Assembly: GCF_025567045.1 (NCBI RefSeq)
Contig: NZ_JAOQJK010000004.1
Span: 62,001-126,000, forward strand
From: Barnesiella propionica
GTDB lineage: Bacteria; Bacteroidota; Bacteroidia; Bacteroidales; Barnesiellaceae
Direction of reading: 5' to 3'
DNA length: 64,000 nucleotides
The position numbers and the translations under genes are program-made. The notes below the pieces were generated by a model. It saw nothing but the letters and a program-made list of their open reading frames with translations. It had not been told where the DNA came from and made no database searches. Positions 17,073 to 26,808 of this stretch are shown piece after piece. How positions within the stretch are numbered: the first letter of the stretch is position 1; each line of letters begins with the position of its first letter.

Positions 17073-18338
17073 TTATCCTCCAAAGTTATCGTACATGAGA
17101 TTCTCTTCAGGAACGCCCAGGTTCCAGAGCATATTCTCTACGGCTTTTGACATAGGTCCGGGTCCGCACATGTAGTATTCTATATCTTCGGGAGCATCGT
17201 GTTCTTTTAAATAATTGTTATAAATAACATCGTGGATAAATCCTGTTGGACCAGTCCAGTTGTCTTCGGGAAGGGCCGCACTTAATGCTATGTGGAACGA
17301 AAAATTGGGAAATTCTTTTTCTAATTTCCGGAAATCTTCTTCATAAAAAATTTCTGCCCTGGAGCGAGCCCCATACCAGTATGATATTTTTCTATCTCTG
17401 ATATCCAAGGTTTTTAATAGATGAAGAATATGTGACCGGAGTGGAGCCATACCCGCACCGCCTCCGATATATAACATCTCTTTTTTAGAATTGAGTATAG
17501 GGTGGAAATCTCCGTAAGGCCCGGATACCATTACTTTGTCTCCCGGTTTTAAAGAAAATATGTAGGAGGAAGCAATGCCCGGCGGTACTTTTTGAAAGCC
17601 GCCGTTCACCCGGTCGAAAGGTGGTGTGGCGATACGTACATTTAATTTTTCAATATCTCCTTCTGCCGGATAATTTGCCATGGAATAGGCCCGCATTGTG
17701 GGTTCTGTATTCTTGCAAGTGAGATCGAACATTTTAAAATGTTCCCAGTCTCCTCTGAATTTTTCTTCGATGTCGAAATCGGAATATTTAAGTTCATAAG
17801 CAGGAATATCTATCTGGCTGTAACTGCCCGGTATAAAGTTCAGGTGTTCATCATTAGGGAGCCTTACGACGAATTCTTTGATAAAGGTAGCGACGTTACG
17901 GTTCGATATGACCTCGCATTCCCATTTTCTTATACCTAATACAGACTCGGGAATAAGTATTTTCATATCATTTTTTACTTTTACCTGACATCCGAGTCTC
18001 CAATGAGCCTGTTGTTGTTTCCGGGAAAAATGTACGGTTTCCGTAGGAAGAATTTCTCCTCCTCCTTCAAGAACCTGACAACGGCATTGTGCACAGGAAC
18101 CACCGCCTCCGCAAGCCGAAGGAAGAAATATTTTTTGAGAAGACAGTGTAGAGAGCAGGCTCGAACCTGTCTCTGTTTCTATTTCTTTTTCATCATTAAT
18201 GGTGATCTTTACTTTTCCGGAAGGGACGAGGTATTTTTTAGCTACCAATAATATGAATACGAGCAGCAATATCATGATGAGGAATATCATGATGCTTGTC
18301 GTTACGGTTGCTGTCGTAGGGTTTATCGTCAATATCAT
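17073..18338 (-). CDS. nqrF: Na+-translocating NADH:quinone reductase subunit F
   Basis: The NADH-oxidising entry subunit of Na+-NQR, in the inner membrane with its domains facing the cytoplasm. The 421 residues show an N-terminal helix (about 14-34) and a 2Fe-2S ferredoxin domain with Cys76, Cys82, Cys85 and Cys117 (CGGGGSCAQC, LGCQV). An FAD domain carries RAYSMANYP, and the NADH domain has GGGAGMAPLRSH and YMCGPGPMSKAV. The C-terminal aromatic motif YDNFGG is intact. It is the last gene of the nqrABCDEF operon, 25 nt after nqrE. Confidence 0.96.
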   Translation of the reverse strand: MILTINPTTATVTTSIMIFLIMILLLVFILLVAKKYLVPSGKVKITINDEKEIETETGSSLLSTLSSQKIFLPSACGGGGSCAQCRCQVLEGGGEILPTETVHFSRKQQQAHWRLGCQVKVKNDMKILIPESVLGIRKWECEVISNRNVATFIKEFVVRLPNDEHLNFIPGSYSQIDIPAYELKYSDFDIEEKFRGDWEHFKMFDLTCKNTEPTMRAYSMANYPAEGDIEKLNVRIATPPFDRVNGGFQKVPPGIASSYIFSLKPGDKVMVSGPYGDFHPILNSKKEMLYIGGGAGMAPLRSHILHLLKTLDIRDRKISYWYGARSRAEIFYEEDFRKLEKEFPNFSFHIALSAALPEDNWTGPTGFIHDVIYNNYLKEHDAPEDIEYYMCGPGPMSKAVENMLWNLGVPEENLMYDNFGG

Positions 18339-18363
18339 TTTATTATATATATTTATTCTTAGA

Positions 18364-18978
18364 TTACAGTTTTATTCCCAGGAAGCTCATAAAGGCTATT
18401 CCCATAAGGCCTGTGATGATAAAGGTTATTCCTATTCCTTTTAAAGGGGCCGGTATATTGGAGTAAGTCAGTTTTTCTCGTATGGCGGCGATGCCAACTA
18501 TTGCTAACAGCCAGCCTAATCCCGATCCCAGGCCATATATAGTCGCAGTGCCTACCGTTGGAAACTCCCGTTGCTGCATGAACAAAGAACCTCCTAATAT
18601 GGCGCAGTTCACAGCGATGAGGGGCAGAAATATTCCGAGTGAGGCGTATAATGACGGAGTATAACGTTCTACGACCATTTCTACTAATTGTGTCATGGAG
18701 GCTACTACGGCGATAAACATGATCAGGCTTAAAAAACTCAGGTCGATGTCAGAGTATGAAGCTCCCAGCCATTTAAGAGCGCCCGCTTTCAGAATGTAAT
18801 TTTCCAAAAGATAATTGACAGGGAGGGTAATCGTAAGGACGAACGTCACGGCTATTCCCAGTCCAATAGCTGTTTTGACATTTTTTGATACTGCCAGGTA
18901 AGAACACATTCCCAAAAAGTAGGCGAATATCATGTTGTCAATGAAAATCGATTTGACGAATAAATTGAGATTTTCCAT
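18364..18978 (-). CDS. nqrE: Na+-translocating NADH:quinone reductase subunit E
   Basis: A 204-residue integral membrane subunit with six helices, homologous to NqrD and RnfA. NqrD and NqrE together hold an intramembrane iron centre and form part of the sodium path. The family signature begins [23 protein letters not shown]; the conserved membrane cysteines near CSYLAVS and NCAILGG, expected to bind iron, are present. It lies between nqrD (31 nt) and nqrF (25 nt). Confidence 0.95.
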   Translation of the reverse strand: MENLNLFVKSIFIDNMIFAYFLGMCSYLAVSKNVKTAIGLGIAVTFVLTITLPVNYLLENYILKAGALKWLGASYSDIDLSFLSLIMFIAVVASMTQLVEMVVERYTPSLYASLGIFLPLIAVNCAILGGSLFMQQREFPTVGTATIYGLGSGLGWLLAIVGIAAIREKLTYSNIPAPLKGIGITFIITGLMGIAFMSFLGIKL

Positions 18979-19009
18979 TTTTTTCTACTTGTTAAATAAA
19001 GGTTATGTA

Positions 19010-19633
19010 TTACTTTTCCTGCAGGTCCTTATTGCGAGAACGGTGTATCCAGATAATGCAGGCGACAGTAATGAGCGCCATAGGAGGAAGGATCATTAGG
19101 CCGTTGTTCTCATATCCCCAATCGTAAAAACATTGAGGGATTATCTGATAGCCGAAAAGGGTTCCTGATCCTAATAATTCTCTGACAAACGCTACTATAA
19201 CCAGGATAAGGCCGTACCCCAAGCCGTTTCCTATTCCATCCAGGAATGATTCCCACGGCCGGTGTCCCAGAGCGAAGGCTTCAAGGCGTCCCATAAGTAT
19301 ACAGTTCGTGATAATAAGTCCTACAAATACCGATAATTGTTTGCTCACGTCATAAACATAGGCTTTCAGTACCTGGTCAACAATAATGACCAAAGCAGCA
19401 ACGACTACTAACTGGACGATAATACGTATGCTGTTTGGGATCGTATTGCGGAGCAAGGAGATAATTACGTTGGCAAATGCGACTACTACGGTTACCGATA
19501 TGGCCATTACTAAGGCCGGCTGTAATTTGGCGGTTACGGCCAATGCTGAGCAGATACCTAATATCTGCACGATTACGGGGTTGTTTCTGGAAAGCGGCCC
19601 CAACAATATTTCTTTATTTTTTTTTGATAACAT
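19010..19633 (-). CDS. nqrD: Na+-translocating NADH:quinone reductase subunit D
   Basis: A 207-residue membrane subunit with six helices. The cysteine-bearing segments GICSALAVT and [12 protein letters not shown] pair with those of NqrE. The motif [10 protein letters not shown] near the N-terminus is typical of NqrD/RnfE. Its start lies 15 nt after the nqrC stop, inside the operon. Nothing is missing compared with the family. Confidence 0.95.
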   Translation of the reverse strand: MLSKKNKEILLGPLSRNNPVIVQILGICSALAVTAKLQPALVMAISVTVVVAFANVIISLLRNTIPNSIRIIVQLVVVAALVIIVDQVLKAYVYDVSKQLSVFVGLIITNCILMGRLEAFALGHRPWESFLDGIGNGLGYGLILVIVAFVRELLGSGTLFGYQIIPQCFYDWGYENNGLMILPPMALITVACIIWIHRSRNKDLQEK

Positions 19634-19648
19634 AACTATAATATCCGC

Positions 19649-20347
19649 TTAATTTAATGACTTCAAAAAATTCTGATAAGGAGCCAGACAATTTTCAAGC
19701 ATAGACTGTACTCCTTTGCTGGTGATGGTACCTCCTGAGATTGCATCTACATAATCGGCCCCGTTCAGAGGTTTTTGTCCTTTTTTCTCAACAGCTATCG
19801 ATTTAAATGCTCCGTTAATGAATAAGTGCATTCCTTTGAACTGCTTCTGGAATTTCGGTTTTTCGATTTCAGCTCCCAGTCCTGGGGTTTCTCCCTGATG
19901 TGCGAAATATGTGCCATATACCGTATTACCGTCAGAATCTACAGAAAGATATCCCCAAATGGGTCCCCATAGTCCTGCACCATACATAGGCAGACAATAT
20001 TTTGTCTTTCCGTCAGGAGTCGTACATACGAAAACGGGAAGTTTCCGTTCTGCATCCGGCTTCTTTGCTTCGTTGGCAATATTGATCTCGAACGCATCTC
20101 CTGTAATATCCTCTCCTTTCGAGTTTATTACGAATGAACGGGAAATGTATTTCCGATATAGTTCCTGTGCATTTTCTGTATTTGCTTCTATATTGACCGC
20201 ACTTAATATTTGTTTCATTTTGTCTACTGCTATGTTTTTTTCCTGTGCTGGCTTGAGGCTCATTGCCGTAAAGGCCAGGAGGGCGGCAACGATGATAACC
20301 ATTACCGAGGAGTAGATAATCGTATAAATATTTCCTTGTTTGTTCAT
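19649..20347 (-). CDS. nqrC: Na+-translocating NADH:quinone reductase subunit C
   Basis: A 232-residue subunit with one N-terminal membrane helix (about 9-30) and a periplasmic FMN domain. The covalent FMN site is the threonine at about residue 207 in DAISGGTITS, which needs an ApbE flavin transferase encoded elsewhere. GAGLWGPIWGY and the TPGLGAEIE motif are also typical. I start it at ATG 20347 because the longer ORF would overlap nqrB and adds 32 unrelated residues. The gap to nqrB is then 13 nt. Confidence 0.95.
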   Translation of the reverse strand: MNKQGNIYTIIYSSVMVIIVAALLAFTAMSLKPAQEKNIAVDKMKQILSAVNIEANTENAQELYRKYISRSFVINSKGEDITGDAFEINIANEAKKPDAERKLPVFVCTTPDGKTKYCLPMYGAGLWGPIWGYLSVDSDGNTVYGTYFAHQGETPGLGAEIEKPKFQKQFKGMHLFINGAFKSIAVEKKGQKPLNGADYVDAISGGTITSKGVQSMLENCLAPYQNFLKSLN

Positions 20348-20360
20348 AGTCGGTATTTCT

Positions 20361-21566
20361 TTATGCTTTAATTCTGGCTCTGTTGAGGCGTTTCTTAATA
20401 TTCGCTTCCACCACGAAATAGTCAATGAGGGGTGCGAATACATTCATTAACAATACGGCGAGCATGGCTCCTTCGGGGTAACCGTTATTGTATACTCGTA
20501 TAATGATGGCGATAATTCCGATAAGAAATCCGTAGATATATTTTCCCGTATTAGTGCGTGCTCCGGTGACCGGGTCGGTCGCCATAAATACGGCTGCGAA
20601 TGCGAATCCCCCCAAACAGATCTGGTCGAGAGGGGATAGGAGCGAACCGGGGTAAGTGGGGGATGCGAATAGGTTGCATATCCAACTCATAAATGCTCCC
20701 CCTGCAAATACAGATAACATGATGCGCCAGCTGGCAATACGGGTAAACAATAATATTGCGGCACCTATGAGAATTGCTAAAGTGGAGGTCTCTCCGATGG
20801 AACCCGGTATGAATCCCAGAAACACGTCCATCCGGCTGATGGGCTCTCCTATCGTGTTGATCAGCTGCATGTCTCCTCCGGTGTGGGTGGCGACTTGTCC
20901 GAGAGGGGTGGCTCCGGAAAACCCGTTTATCACTTCCCCTGCACCTAAACCGAATGTGTCGGAAGTACGGACAAAAACTTCGTCTCCCGACATTTTTGCC
21001 GGATAGGCGAAGAAAAGGAAAGCCCGGGTGATGAGAGCTACATTGAATACATTCATTCCCGTTCCTCCGAAAACTTCTTTGGCAAAGATCACTGCGAAGG
21101 CCGTTGCTATGGCAATCATCCATAAAGGAGTATCTATAGGAACGATCATAGGAATGAGTATGCCCGATACGAGGAATCCTTCCTGTATTTCATGATGGCG
21201 TATCTGTGCTGCGGTAAATTCTATGCCGAGCCCGACTGCATAGGAAACAATGATTTTGGGCAACACGGACAAAAAACCGAATAAAAAAGTCGGCCAGAAC
21301 CCCGGATTTTCTCCTATGGCAAGGTAATGCTGGTATCCTACATTATACATCCCGAACAGTAAAGCCGGTAACAAAGCTATGATAACGACTGTCATTGTAC
21401 GTTTTGTATCTATACTGTCGTGTATGTGTACTCCCGTTTTTGAGGTTGAACTGGGTACGAAAAGAAAAGTTTCAAAACCTTCGAATACGGACTGGAACAT
21501 GGACAGTTTTCCTCCGGGTTCAAAATGGGGCTTTATCTTGTTTATATAATTTCTTAAAGCTTTCAA
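20361..21566 (-). CDS. nqrB: Na+-translocating NADH:quinone reductase subunit B
   Basis: A 401-residue membrane subunit with about ten helices that carries covalent FMN and riboflavin and forms the main Na+ channel. The flavinylation site is Thr220 in GFSGATPLG. Other family marks are FGGTGMNVFN and FMATDPVTGARTNTGKYIYG. It lies 25 nt downstream of nqrA in the operon. Confidence 0.96.
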   Translation of the reverse strand: MKALRNYINKIKPHFEPGGKLSMFQSVFEGFETFLFVPSSTSKTGVHIHDSIDTKRTMTVVIIALLPALLFGMYNVGYQHYLAIGENPGFWPTFLFGFLSVLPKIIVSYAVGLGIEFTAAQIRHHEIQEGFLVSGILIPMIVPIDTPLWMIAIATAFAVIFAKEVFGGTGMNVFNVALITRAFLFFAYPAKMSGDEVFVRTSDTFGLGAGEVINGFSGATPLGQVATHTGGDMQLINTIGEPISRMDVFLGFIPGSIGETSTLAILIGAAILLFTRIASWRIMLSVFAGGAFMSWICNLFASPTYPGSLLSPLDQICLGGFAFAAVFMATDPVTGARTNTGKYIYGFLIGIIAIIIRVYNNGYPEGAMLAVLLMNVFAPLIDYFVVEANIKKRLNRARIKA

Positions 21567-21591
21567 TGTGTCTGATATTTAAGGTTGTAAA

Positions 21592-22941
21592 TTAATTCAT
21601 CTCTTTTTTTAATAAATCGAGTCCGTTGCGAACGATTTTTTGTAATTCCAGTTTGGATGTATCTACAAATTCGCAAAGCGCGAAATCTTCCGGAGCAACT
21701 TCGTAAATACCCAGATTCTCCATCTTATCTATGTCGAAAGCTATGATTGCTTTTATAAGAAATTCCGGAAGAATGTTCATAGGAAATACTCTGTCATATT
21801 CGTCGGACATGATTATGGCGCGTTCTCCTCCCCGGATGCGGGCATCGATTGTAAATTCTTTTTTTGAGCCCGTGAGCCAGGAAAAGTAGGAGTGGCTTAC
21901 ACTGAATTTTCCCAGACCGGGAGTTGCCCATCCGAAAAATTCATTACGTTCGTCCCCTTCGGGGATGACAGTTATATGTGAGTGAGGGGCACACAAGTAA
22001 TCATTTCTGTTTACATGCGTCCCTGTTAGGACATTCCCGCTTATGTAGCGTAAGTGGTATCCGTTATCTTTGATGTTTCCGTTGATGATAGAGTCTATGG
22101 ATGCACCCACTTTGCTTCTTACGTAATGAGGGTTTTCGACCTCTGAACCGGTTACGGCTACAATGCGGCTGAAGTCGGTTTTCCCTTCGTTAAAAAGCCG
22201 TCCTATGAAAAGGACATCCAAGGCATTTACAGTCCATACGGTTTCTCCTTTATTAACAGGAGCTATATGTTGTATCTGCACCCCGGCGTTCCCCGCGGGA
22301 TGTGGTCCGTCAAAAATTACAGTTTCAGCGTTTGTTATAGAGACAGGTTGTCTGGCAGAAACTCCGGCATATATTTTTCCTGTTGTAAGTTTAGACAAAG
22401 CCCGTAGTCCGGTTTCAAGGTTTTTTTCTTCTCCTTTCAATATAAAACTGAAATCGGGAGCCAACGGGGCTGAATCGAAAGCAGTCATAAAAATATCCCG
22501 AGGTTGTACTGCGGGATTGGCTATGATATCGTATGGCCGTTGCTTGATATAAGCGAACATTCCGGCTTCGGAAAGTATCTTTTTTATTTCATCTGCCGTC
22601 AGATGATCAGGGTCTTTTATCCCAAAGTCGATATATTGTTGTTTTTTATCGGGTTTGATGGTTATTTTTAATACTTTACGGCGTTCTCCTCTTTCTACAT
22701 CGATTATTTCACCGCTTACCGGAGATACGAATTTTACGTCCGGCTGATTCTTGTCATACATGACAGGAGTCCCGGCTAATACATGGTCACCCGGTTTTAC
22801 AATTATTTTGGGAATAATTCCATGGTAATCGTCAGGAACAACTGCAAATAATTCACTTTCTGCGGCATTGGTAATTTCAGAGGAAGGTTTGCCCCTTAAA
22901 TTGATATCCAATCCTTTTTTTAACTTGATTACATTTGCCAT
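21592..22941 (-). CDS. nqrA: Na+-translocating NADH:quinone reductase subunit A
   Basis: A 449-residue peripheral subunit on the cytoplasmic side, thought to help shape the quinone site. It starts MANVIKLKKGLDINLRGKP, typical of NqrA, and contains GPHPAGNAGVQIQHI and the RIRGGERAIIMSDEYDRVFPMNILPEFL region. It is the first gene of the nqr operon, with a short 5' leader of about 28 nt behind a TACTTTTG box. Confidence 0.95.
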   Translation of the reverse strand: MANVIKLKKGLDINLRGKPSSEITNAAESELFAVVPDDYHGIIPKIIVKPGDHVLAGTPVMYDKNQPDVKFVSPVSGEIIDVERGERRKVLKITIKPDKKQQYIDFGIKDPDHLTADEIKKILSEAGMFAYIKQRPYDIIANPAVQPRDIFMTAFDSAPLAPDFSFILKGEEKNLETGLRALSKLTTGKIYAGVSARQPVSITNAETVIFDGPHPAGNAGVQIQHIAPVNKGETVWTVNALDVLFIGRLFNEGKTDFSRIVAVTGSEVENPHYVRSKVGASIDSIINGNIKDNGYHLRYISGNVLTGTHVNRNDYLCAPHSHITVIPEGDERNEFFGWATPGLGKFSVSHSYFSWLTGSKKEFTIDARIRGGERAIIMSDEYDRVFPMNILPEFLIKAIIAFDIDKMENLGIYEVAPEDFALCEFVDTSKLELQKIVRNGLDLLKKEMN

Positions 22942-22975
22942 GTTGTAATATATAATGTGTGTGTTAGTTTCGACG

Positions 22976-22983
22976 CAAAAGTA
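22976..22983 (-). promoter_or_regulatory. -7 box of the nqr operon
   Basis: Minus-strand TACTTTTG matches TAnnTTTG and predicts transcription from about 22969. Confidence 0.55.
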
Positions 22984-23156
22984 TGTTTTTTTTATCAGTT
23001 TTGCCAGAAAACAAACTTTTTATTATAATAATGTGTACTATACCGTCGTTTATCCATTATAAGAACAGGATGACATGGACAGGCTATATCTTCATAAAGG
23101 AACAGAATGGTGTAAAGGAGAAAAACTAATTTTAAAATAACAATCTGAATAATAAT

Positions 23157-23178
23157 AAATGTTATAGAGATAACATTT
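23157..23178. promoter_or_regulatory. Perfect inverted repeat, possible operator
   Basis: AAATGTTAT-agag-ATAACATTT is a 9-bp palindrome with a 4-nt centre, in the intergenic space between the divergent nqr and exbB operons. It has no T-run, so a protein-binding site is likelier than a terminator. Confidence 0.35.
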
Positions 23179-23307
23179 GACAAAAGATAGAAAATTATAG
23201 AAAAGAAAAGTTTTTAGGCTATTTTGATGTAAACTCTATAAAATGAACGATGCAGTATCCTTGTTTTTTTTAAAGAGCATGAATTTGTAGTTAAATTAGG
23301 TTAATAA

Positions 23308-23331
23308 TAACCCGGGCATACACCAAAAGCC
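23308..23331. repeat. GC-rich hairpin upstream of the exbB promoter
   Basis: CCCGGGC pairs with GCCTGGG (one G-T pair) across about 10 nt, in otherwise AT-rich DNA, about 50 nt before the exbB -7 box. The function is unknown. Confidence 0.3.
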
Positions 23332-23378
23332 TGGGCGCAAAAAAAAGTACATTATTTTTTTATCTGAAAATAAAGTGC

Positions 23379-23386
23379 TACATTTG
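23379..23386 (+). promoter_or_regulatory. -7 box of the exbB-tonB operon
   Basis: TACATTTG matches TAnnTTTG. The predicted start near 23393 leaves a leader of about 307 nt before exbB, with no recognised element in it. Confidence 0.5.
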
Positions 23387-23699
23387 ACGCACCAAAAAAG
23401 TAAAAGTGTAAGAATAAAGTGGCTAATAGGCTTTCTTTATATATCAAAAAGGATGCTTTTTTGTGATAATCGCATAAGTTCGATAGAAGATGCACTTATA
23501 TGAGTGGTAAGTGTGTTTTGTCGGGCAGATACTATGAGGAACTCGTTTCCCCAGGTAAAATAAAAGAACGTTTTGTGATTGTATGAATAAGAAATTTATG
23601 CTTCCCGGTGCGGGTTCATGAATGCGCATTATGAAGTAAAATTATAAGTCAAACTAATTTAATAATTTAATAAAAACAACCACTTAGATTTTTTTAATT

Positions 23700-24515
23700 A
23701 TGGAAACTAAAAAAACAAAAGGAAAAAAACAATTCCGCGGTATCAAAAATGCATTCTTGGTGATTATAGTGTGCTTTATTGTTGCCGTTTGTGTATTCAA
23801 TTTCGTATTCGGTAATCCCGCAAACTTTATGGATGGAGATCCTACGGGTCATCCGCTGCCCGGAAATATGTTGGGAACAATTTATAAAGGAGGTGTAATC
23901 GTGCCTGTTCTTCAGACATTGTTGCTTACTGTATTGGTTCTTACTGTAGAACGTTGGTTCGCTATCTCTAGTGCTAAAGGTAAAGGTAACATTACGAAAT
24001 TCGTTGCAAATATTAAAGAAGCATTGGCTAACAATGATTTGGCTAAAGCTCAGGAACTTTGTGACAAACAAAGAGGTTGTGTTGCCAGCGTTGTATCTTC
24101 TGTATTGAAGAAATATGACGAAATGGATAAAAACACTACCATCTCTAAAGAACAAAAACTGACAACACTTCAAAAAGAAGTTGAAGAAGCTACCGCATTG
24201 GAAATGCCTTCTTTGCAACAGAATCTTCCTATCATCGCTACGATGACTACCCTCGGTACTTTGGTCGGTCTGTTGGGAACTGTAGTTGGTATGATCAAGT
24301 CTTTCGCCGCTTTGGCAAACGCTGGTTCTCCTGACTCAATCGCATTGTCTACCGGTATTTCCGAAGCCCTTATCAATACTGCGTTCGGTATCGGTACTGG
24401 TGCTTTGGCTGTAATCTCTTATAACTTCTTTACCAATAAAATTGATAACATTACTTACGCTATTGACGAAGTAGGTTTCTCTATTGTTCAAACATTTGCC
24501 GCTACGCATAAATAA
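23700..24515 (+). CDS. exbB: MotA/TolQ/ExbB proton channel protein
   Basis: A 271-residue inner-membrane subunit of the TonB energy-transducing complex. It forms the pentameric channel that couples the proton gradient to TonB. Three membrane segments are visible: about 18-37, 60-80 and, after a cytoplasmic region, two paired helices at about 178-205 and 225-250. The family signature MTTLGTLVGLLGTVVGMIKSF is present in the third. It is the first gene of a seven-gene plus-strand cluster; the exbD genes follow 25 nt later. Confidence 0.93.
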   Translation: METKKTKGKKQFRGIKNAFLVIIVCFIVAVCVFNFVFGNPANFMDGDPTGHPLPGNMLGTIYKGGVIVPVLQTLLLTVLVLTVERWFAISSAKGKGNITKFVANIKEALANNDLAKAQELCDKQRGCVASVVSSVLKKYDEMDKNTTISKEQKLTTLQKEVEEATALEMPSLQQNLPIIATMTTLGTLVGLLGTVVGMIKSFAALANAGSPDSIALSTGISEALINTAFGIGTGALAVISYNFFTNKIDNITYAIDEVGFSIVQTFAATHK

Positions 24516-24540
24516 TTTAAATAAAAGAAAGAATTAAATT

Positions 24541-25149
24541 ATGCCAAGAGTTAAAGTAAAAAGGAAAAGTACGCTCATCGATATGACTGCGATGAGTGAC
24601 GTTACTGTACTTTTGCTTACATTCTTTATGTTAACATCCACTTTCGTTCAGAAAGAGCCTGTTCAGGTAGCAACACCGGCATCTGTATCGGAAATTAAAA
24701 TTCCCGAAACAAATATTTTGCAGATTTTGGTGGATCCTCAGGGAAAAGTATTCCTGAGCTTGGACAAACAGGACGACCGAGTGGCTGTACTTAATGCGGT
24801 AGGTGAAGAGTATGGTTTGACATTCACACCTGAAGAGCAGCATACATTTAAACTTGCGAATTCATTCGGAGTTCCTATCAAAGGGATGAAGGAGTTTCTC
24901 GGTAAGAGACAGGACGAGCAGGACGCTATCCTGAAGAACTACGGTATTCCTACCGATAGTTTGAATAATGAATTCAAAGTTTGGGTGAAAGCAGCAAAAC
25001 AGGTGAATCCCGATTTGACAATAGCAATTAAAGCAGATCAAGCTACCCCTTATCCCCAAATCAAGACGGTAATGTCTTCTTTACAGGATATACGGGAAAA
25101 CCGCTATAATCTGATTACGTCGCTGAAAACAATTCCTGCGGATAATTAA
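24541..25149 (+). CDS. exbD: Biopolymer transport protein ExbD (first copy)
   Basis: A 202-residue protein with one N-terminal membrane helix and a periplasmic domain. The key protonatable aspartate lies in LIDMTAMSDVTVLLLTFFML (Asp near residue 20), as in ExbD/TolR. The periplasmic part is longer than E. coli ExbD (141 residues) and has an insert between the helix and the C-terminal fold, usual for Bacteroidota. It works with ExbB and the second ExbD gene 29 nt downstream. Confidence 0.92.
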   Translation: MPRVKVKRKSTLIDMTAMSDVTVLLLTFFMLTSTFVQKEPVQVATPASVSEIKIPETNILQILVDPQGKVFLSLDKQDDRVAVLNAVGEEYGLTFTPEEQHTFKLANSFGVPIKGMKEFLGKRQDEQDAILKNYGIPTDSLNNEFKVWVKAAKQVNPDLTIAIKADQATPYPQIKTVMSSLQDIRENRYNLITSLKTIPADN

Positions 25150-25178
25150 TTATTAACTACATTTTTACATAGAATAAT

Positions 25179-25844
25179 ATGGCAGAAGTAGAACAAAAAG
25201 AAAGCGGGGAAAAGAAAAAAGGCGCGCAAAAGAAGATGAAAATTCATGTCGACTTTACCCCGATGGTTGATATGAACATGCTTTTGATCACTTTCTTTAT
25301 GCTATGTACCACGATGAGCAAACCTCAGACTATGGAGATAAGTATGCCATCGAACGATAAAGTTACGGAAGAAGAACAAAATAAAGTAAAGGCTTCGCAA
25401 GCCATAACGATCCTTTTGGGGGATAAAGACCGGGTATTCTATTACGAAGGTGAACCCCAATATGATGATTATACTTCATTAAAAGAATCTTCTTACGAGG
25501 CAGACGGTCTTCGGGCGATGCTTCAGAACCGTAATCACGATGTGGTAGAGAAGATGAAAGAACTGAAAGAGAAAAAGCTGAATAAGGAGGTTTCGGACGA
25601 AGAATTCGATACGCAGGCTAAAGAGATCAAAGGTGTGAAAACCGCTCCGGTTGTGCTTATCAAAGCTTCCGAAGGTTCAACTTATAAGAATCTTATAGAC
25701 GCTCTCGATGAAATGCAAATTTGCAGCATCAGTAAATATGCAATTGTGGATATGACTGATGGTGATAAATTCTTGATTGAAAACTTTGAAGGCAAGGGCT
25801 CTTTATCGGCTCAGGCTGCAGAAGTAAAAGCGAATGGTAATTAA
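25179..25844 (+). CDS. exbD: Biopolymer transport protein ExbD (second copy)
   Basis: A 221-residue ExbD paralog. After a Lys/Glu-rich cytoplasmic start comes one helix with HVDFTPMVDMNMLLITFFMLCTT, containing the conserved membrane aspartate. The periplasmic domain again carries an insert rich in Lys and Glu (about 120-150). The two ExbD proteins may form a mixed dimer inside the ExbB ring, which is an inference from gene pairing. Confidence 0.92.
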   Translation: MAEVEQKESGEKKKGAQKKMKIHVDFTPMVDMNMLLITFFMLCTTMSKPQTMEISMPSNDKVTEEEQNKVKASQAITILLGDKDRVFYYEGEPQYDDYTSLKESSYEADGLRAMLQNRNHDVVEKMKELKEKKLNKEVSDEEFDTQAKEIKGVKTAPVVLIKASEGSTYKNLIDALDEMQICSISKYAIVDMTDGDKFLIENFEGKGSLSAQAAEVKANGN

Positions 25845-25874
25845 AACTAAAGAACACTTTAAAAAGAGAAGAAA

Positions 25875-26696
25875 ATGGCAAAAGACATAGACTTAACCTC
25901 GAGTGAATGGTGTGACTTAGTTTTTGAAGGCAAAAACAAAGCATACGGTGCATATGATATGCGCCAGAATTCGCCCAAACGTCACAATCGTGCTATGATT
26001 GTGGTTGTGCTGGTTGTGATATTCGCTTTCTCCTTGCCTTACATTATTAGCAGCATCGTTCCTGAAAAGGAAGAAGAAATTGAAATGAATGTAGTAACGG
26101 AGCTTTCCAAACTGGATGCCGAAGTGAAGAAAAACGAAGAGTTGAAACCTATCGTAGAAACTCCTCCGCCACCTCCATTGAAAAGTTCTATCAAGTTTAC
26201 TCCACCGGTTATTAAAAAAGACGATGAAGTAAGGGAAGAAGATGAGATTAAATCTCAAGATGAATTGATCGCTACGAAGGTAAACATCTCTATTGCCGAT
26301 GTAAAAGGTAACGACGAAATACATGGTCAGGATATTGCCGATTTTAAAGAAATCGTCGCTCCTAAAAAAGAAGTAGAAGAGAAACCTTATGAAGCAGTAG
26401 AGCAGATGCCGACTTTCCCCGGTGGTGAGGCCGAACTGATGAAGTTCATGAGTGAGAACTTGAAATATCCGGTTATTGCACAAGAGAACGGTATTCAGGG
26501 ACGTGTAATTCTGCGTTTCGTTGTATCTAAAACAGGTGCTATCGAAAACATACAGGTGGTACGCAGTGTCGATCCTACTTGTGATAAGGAAGCTATACGT
26601 ATGGTGAAAAGTATGCCTCGTTGGATCCCGGGTAAGCAGAATGGTAACAATGTACCGGTTTATTTCACGCTTCCGGTTTTGTTTAAACTATTATAA
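25875..26696 (+). CDS. tonB: Energy transducer TonB
   Basis: A 273-residue protein that carries ExbB/ExbD energy to outer-membrane TonB-dependent (SusC-like) receptors. It has an unusually long cytoplasmic start of about 38 residues, one membrane helix (about 40-62), a proline patch VETPPPPPLK, a charged spacer, and a C-terminal TonB domain (about 185-273). That domain holds MPTFPGGEAELMKFMSENLKYP, GRVILRFVV and PVYFTLPVLFKLL. It ends the ExbB/D/TonB core, and a hairpin follows. Confidence 0.94.
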   Translation: MAKDIDLTSSEWCDLVFEGKNKAYGAYDMRQNSPKRHNRAMIVVVLVVIFAFSLPYIISSIVPEKEEEIEMNVVTELSKLDAEVKKNEELKPIVETPPPPPLKSSIKFTPPVIKKDDEVREEDEIKSQDELIATKVNISIADVKGNDEIHGQDIADFKEIVAPKKEVEEKPYEAVEQMPTFPGGEAELMKFMSENLKYPVIAQENGIQGRVILRFVVSKTGAIENIQVVRSVDPTCDKEAIRMVKSMPRWIPGKQNGNNVPVYFTLPVLFKLL

Positions 26697-26739
26697 TCTC
26701 TGTTTGTTTTATATAATAAGAGAGATTTTAAACCTATAA

Positions 26740-26787
26740 AATACTCCGCAACCGTTATCTTTACAGGATAAGGGTTGCGGGTATTTT
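26740..26787 (+). terminator. Hairpin after tonB
   Basis: AATAC/GTATT, CCGCAACC/GGTTGCGG and TTATC/GATAA stack into one long stem with one bulge and one mismatch, followed by TTTTG. It lies inside the gene cluster, so it may cut expression of the three downstream genes. Confidence 0.6.
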
Positions 26788-26808
26788 GAATTTATACCCC
26801 TATACATT

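Noticed and set aside
20348..20443. Longer nqrC start at 20443
   Set aside because: It overlaps nqrB and adds residues unlike NqrC; the ATG at 20347 aligns with the family.
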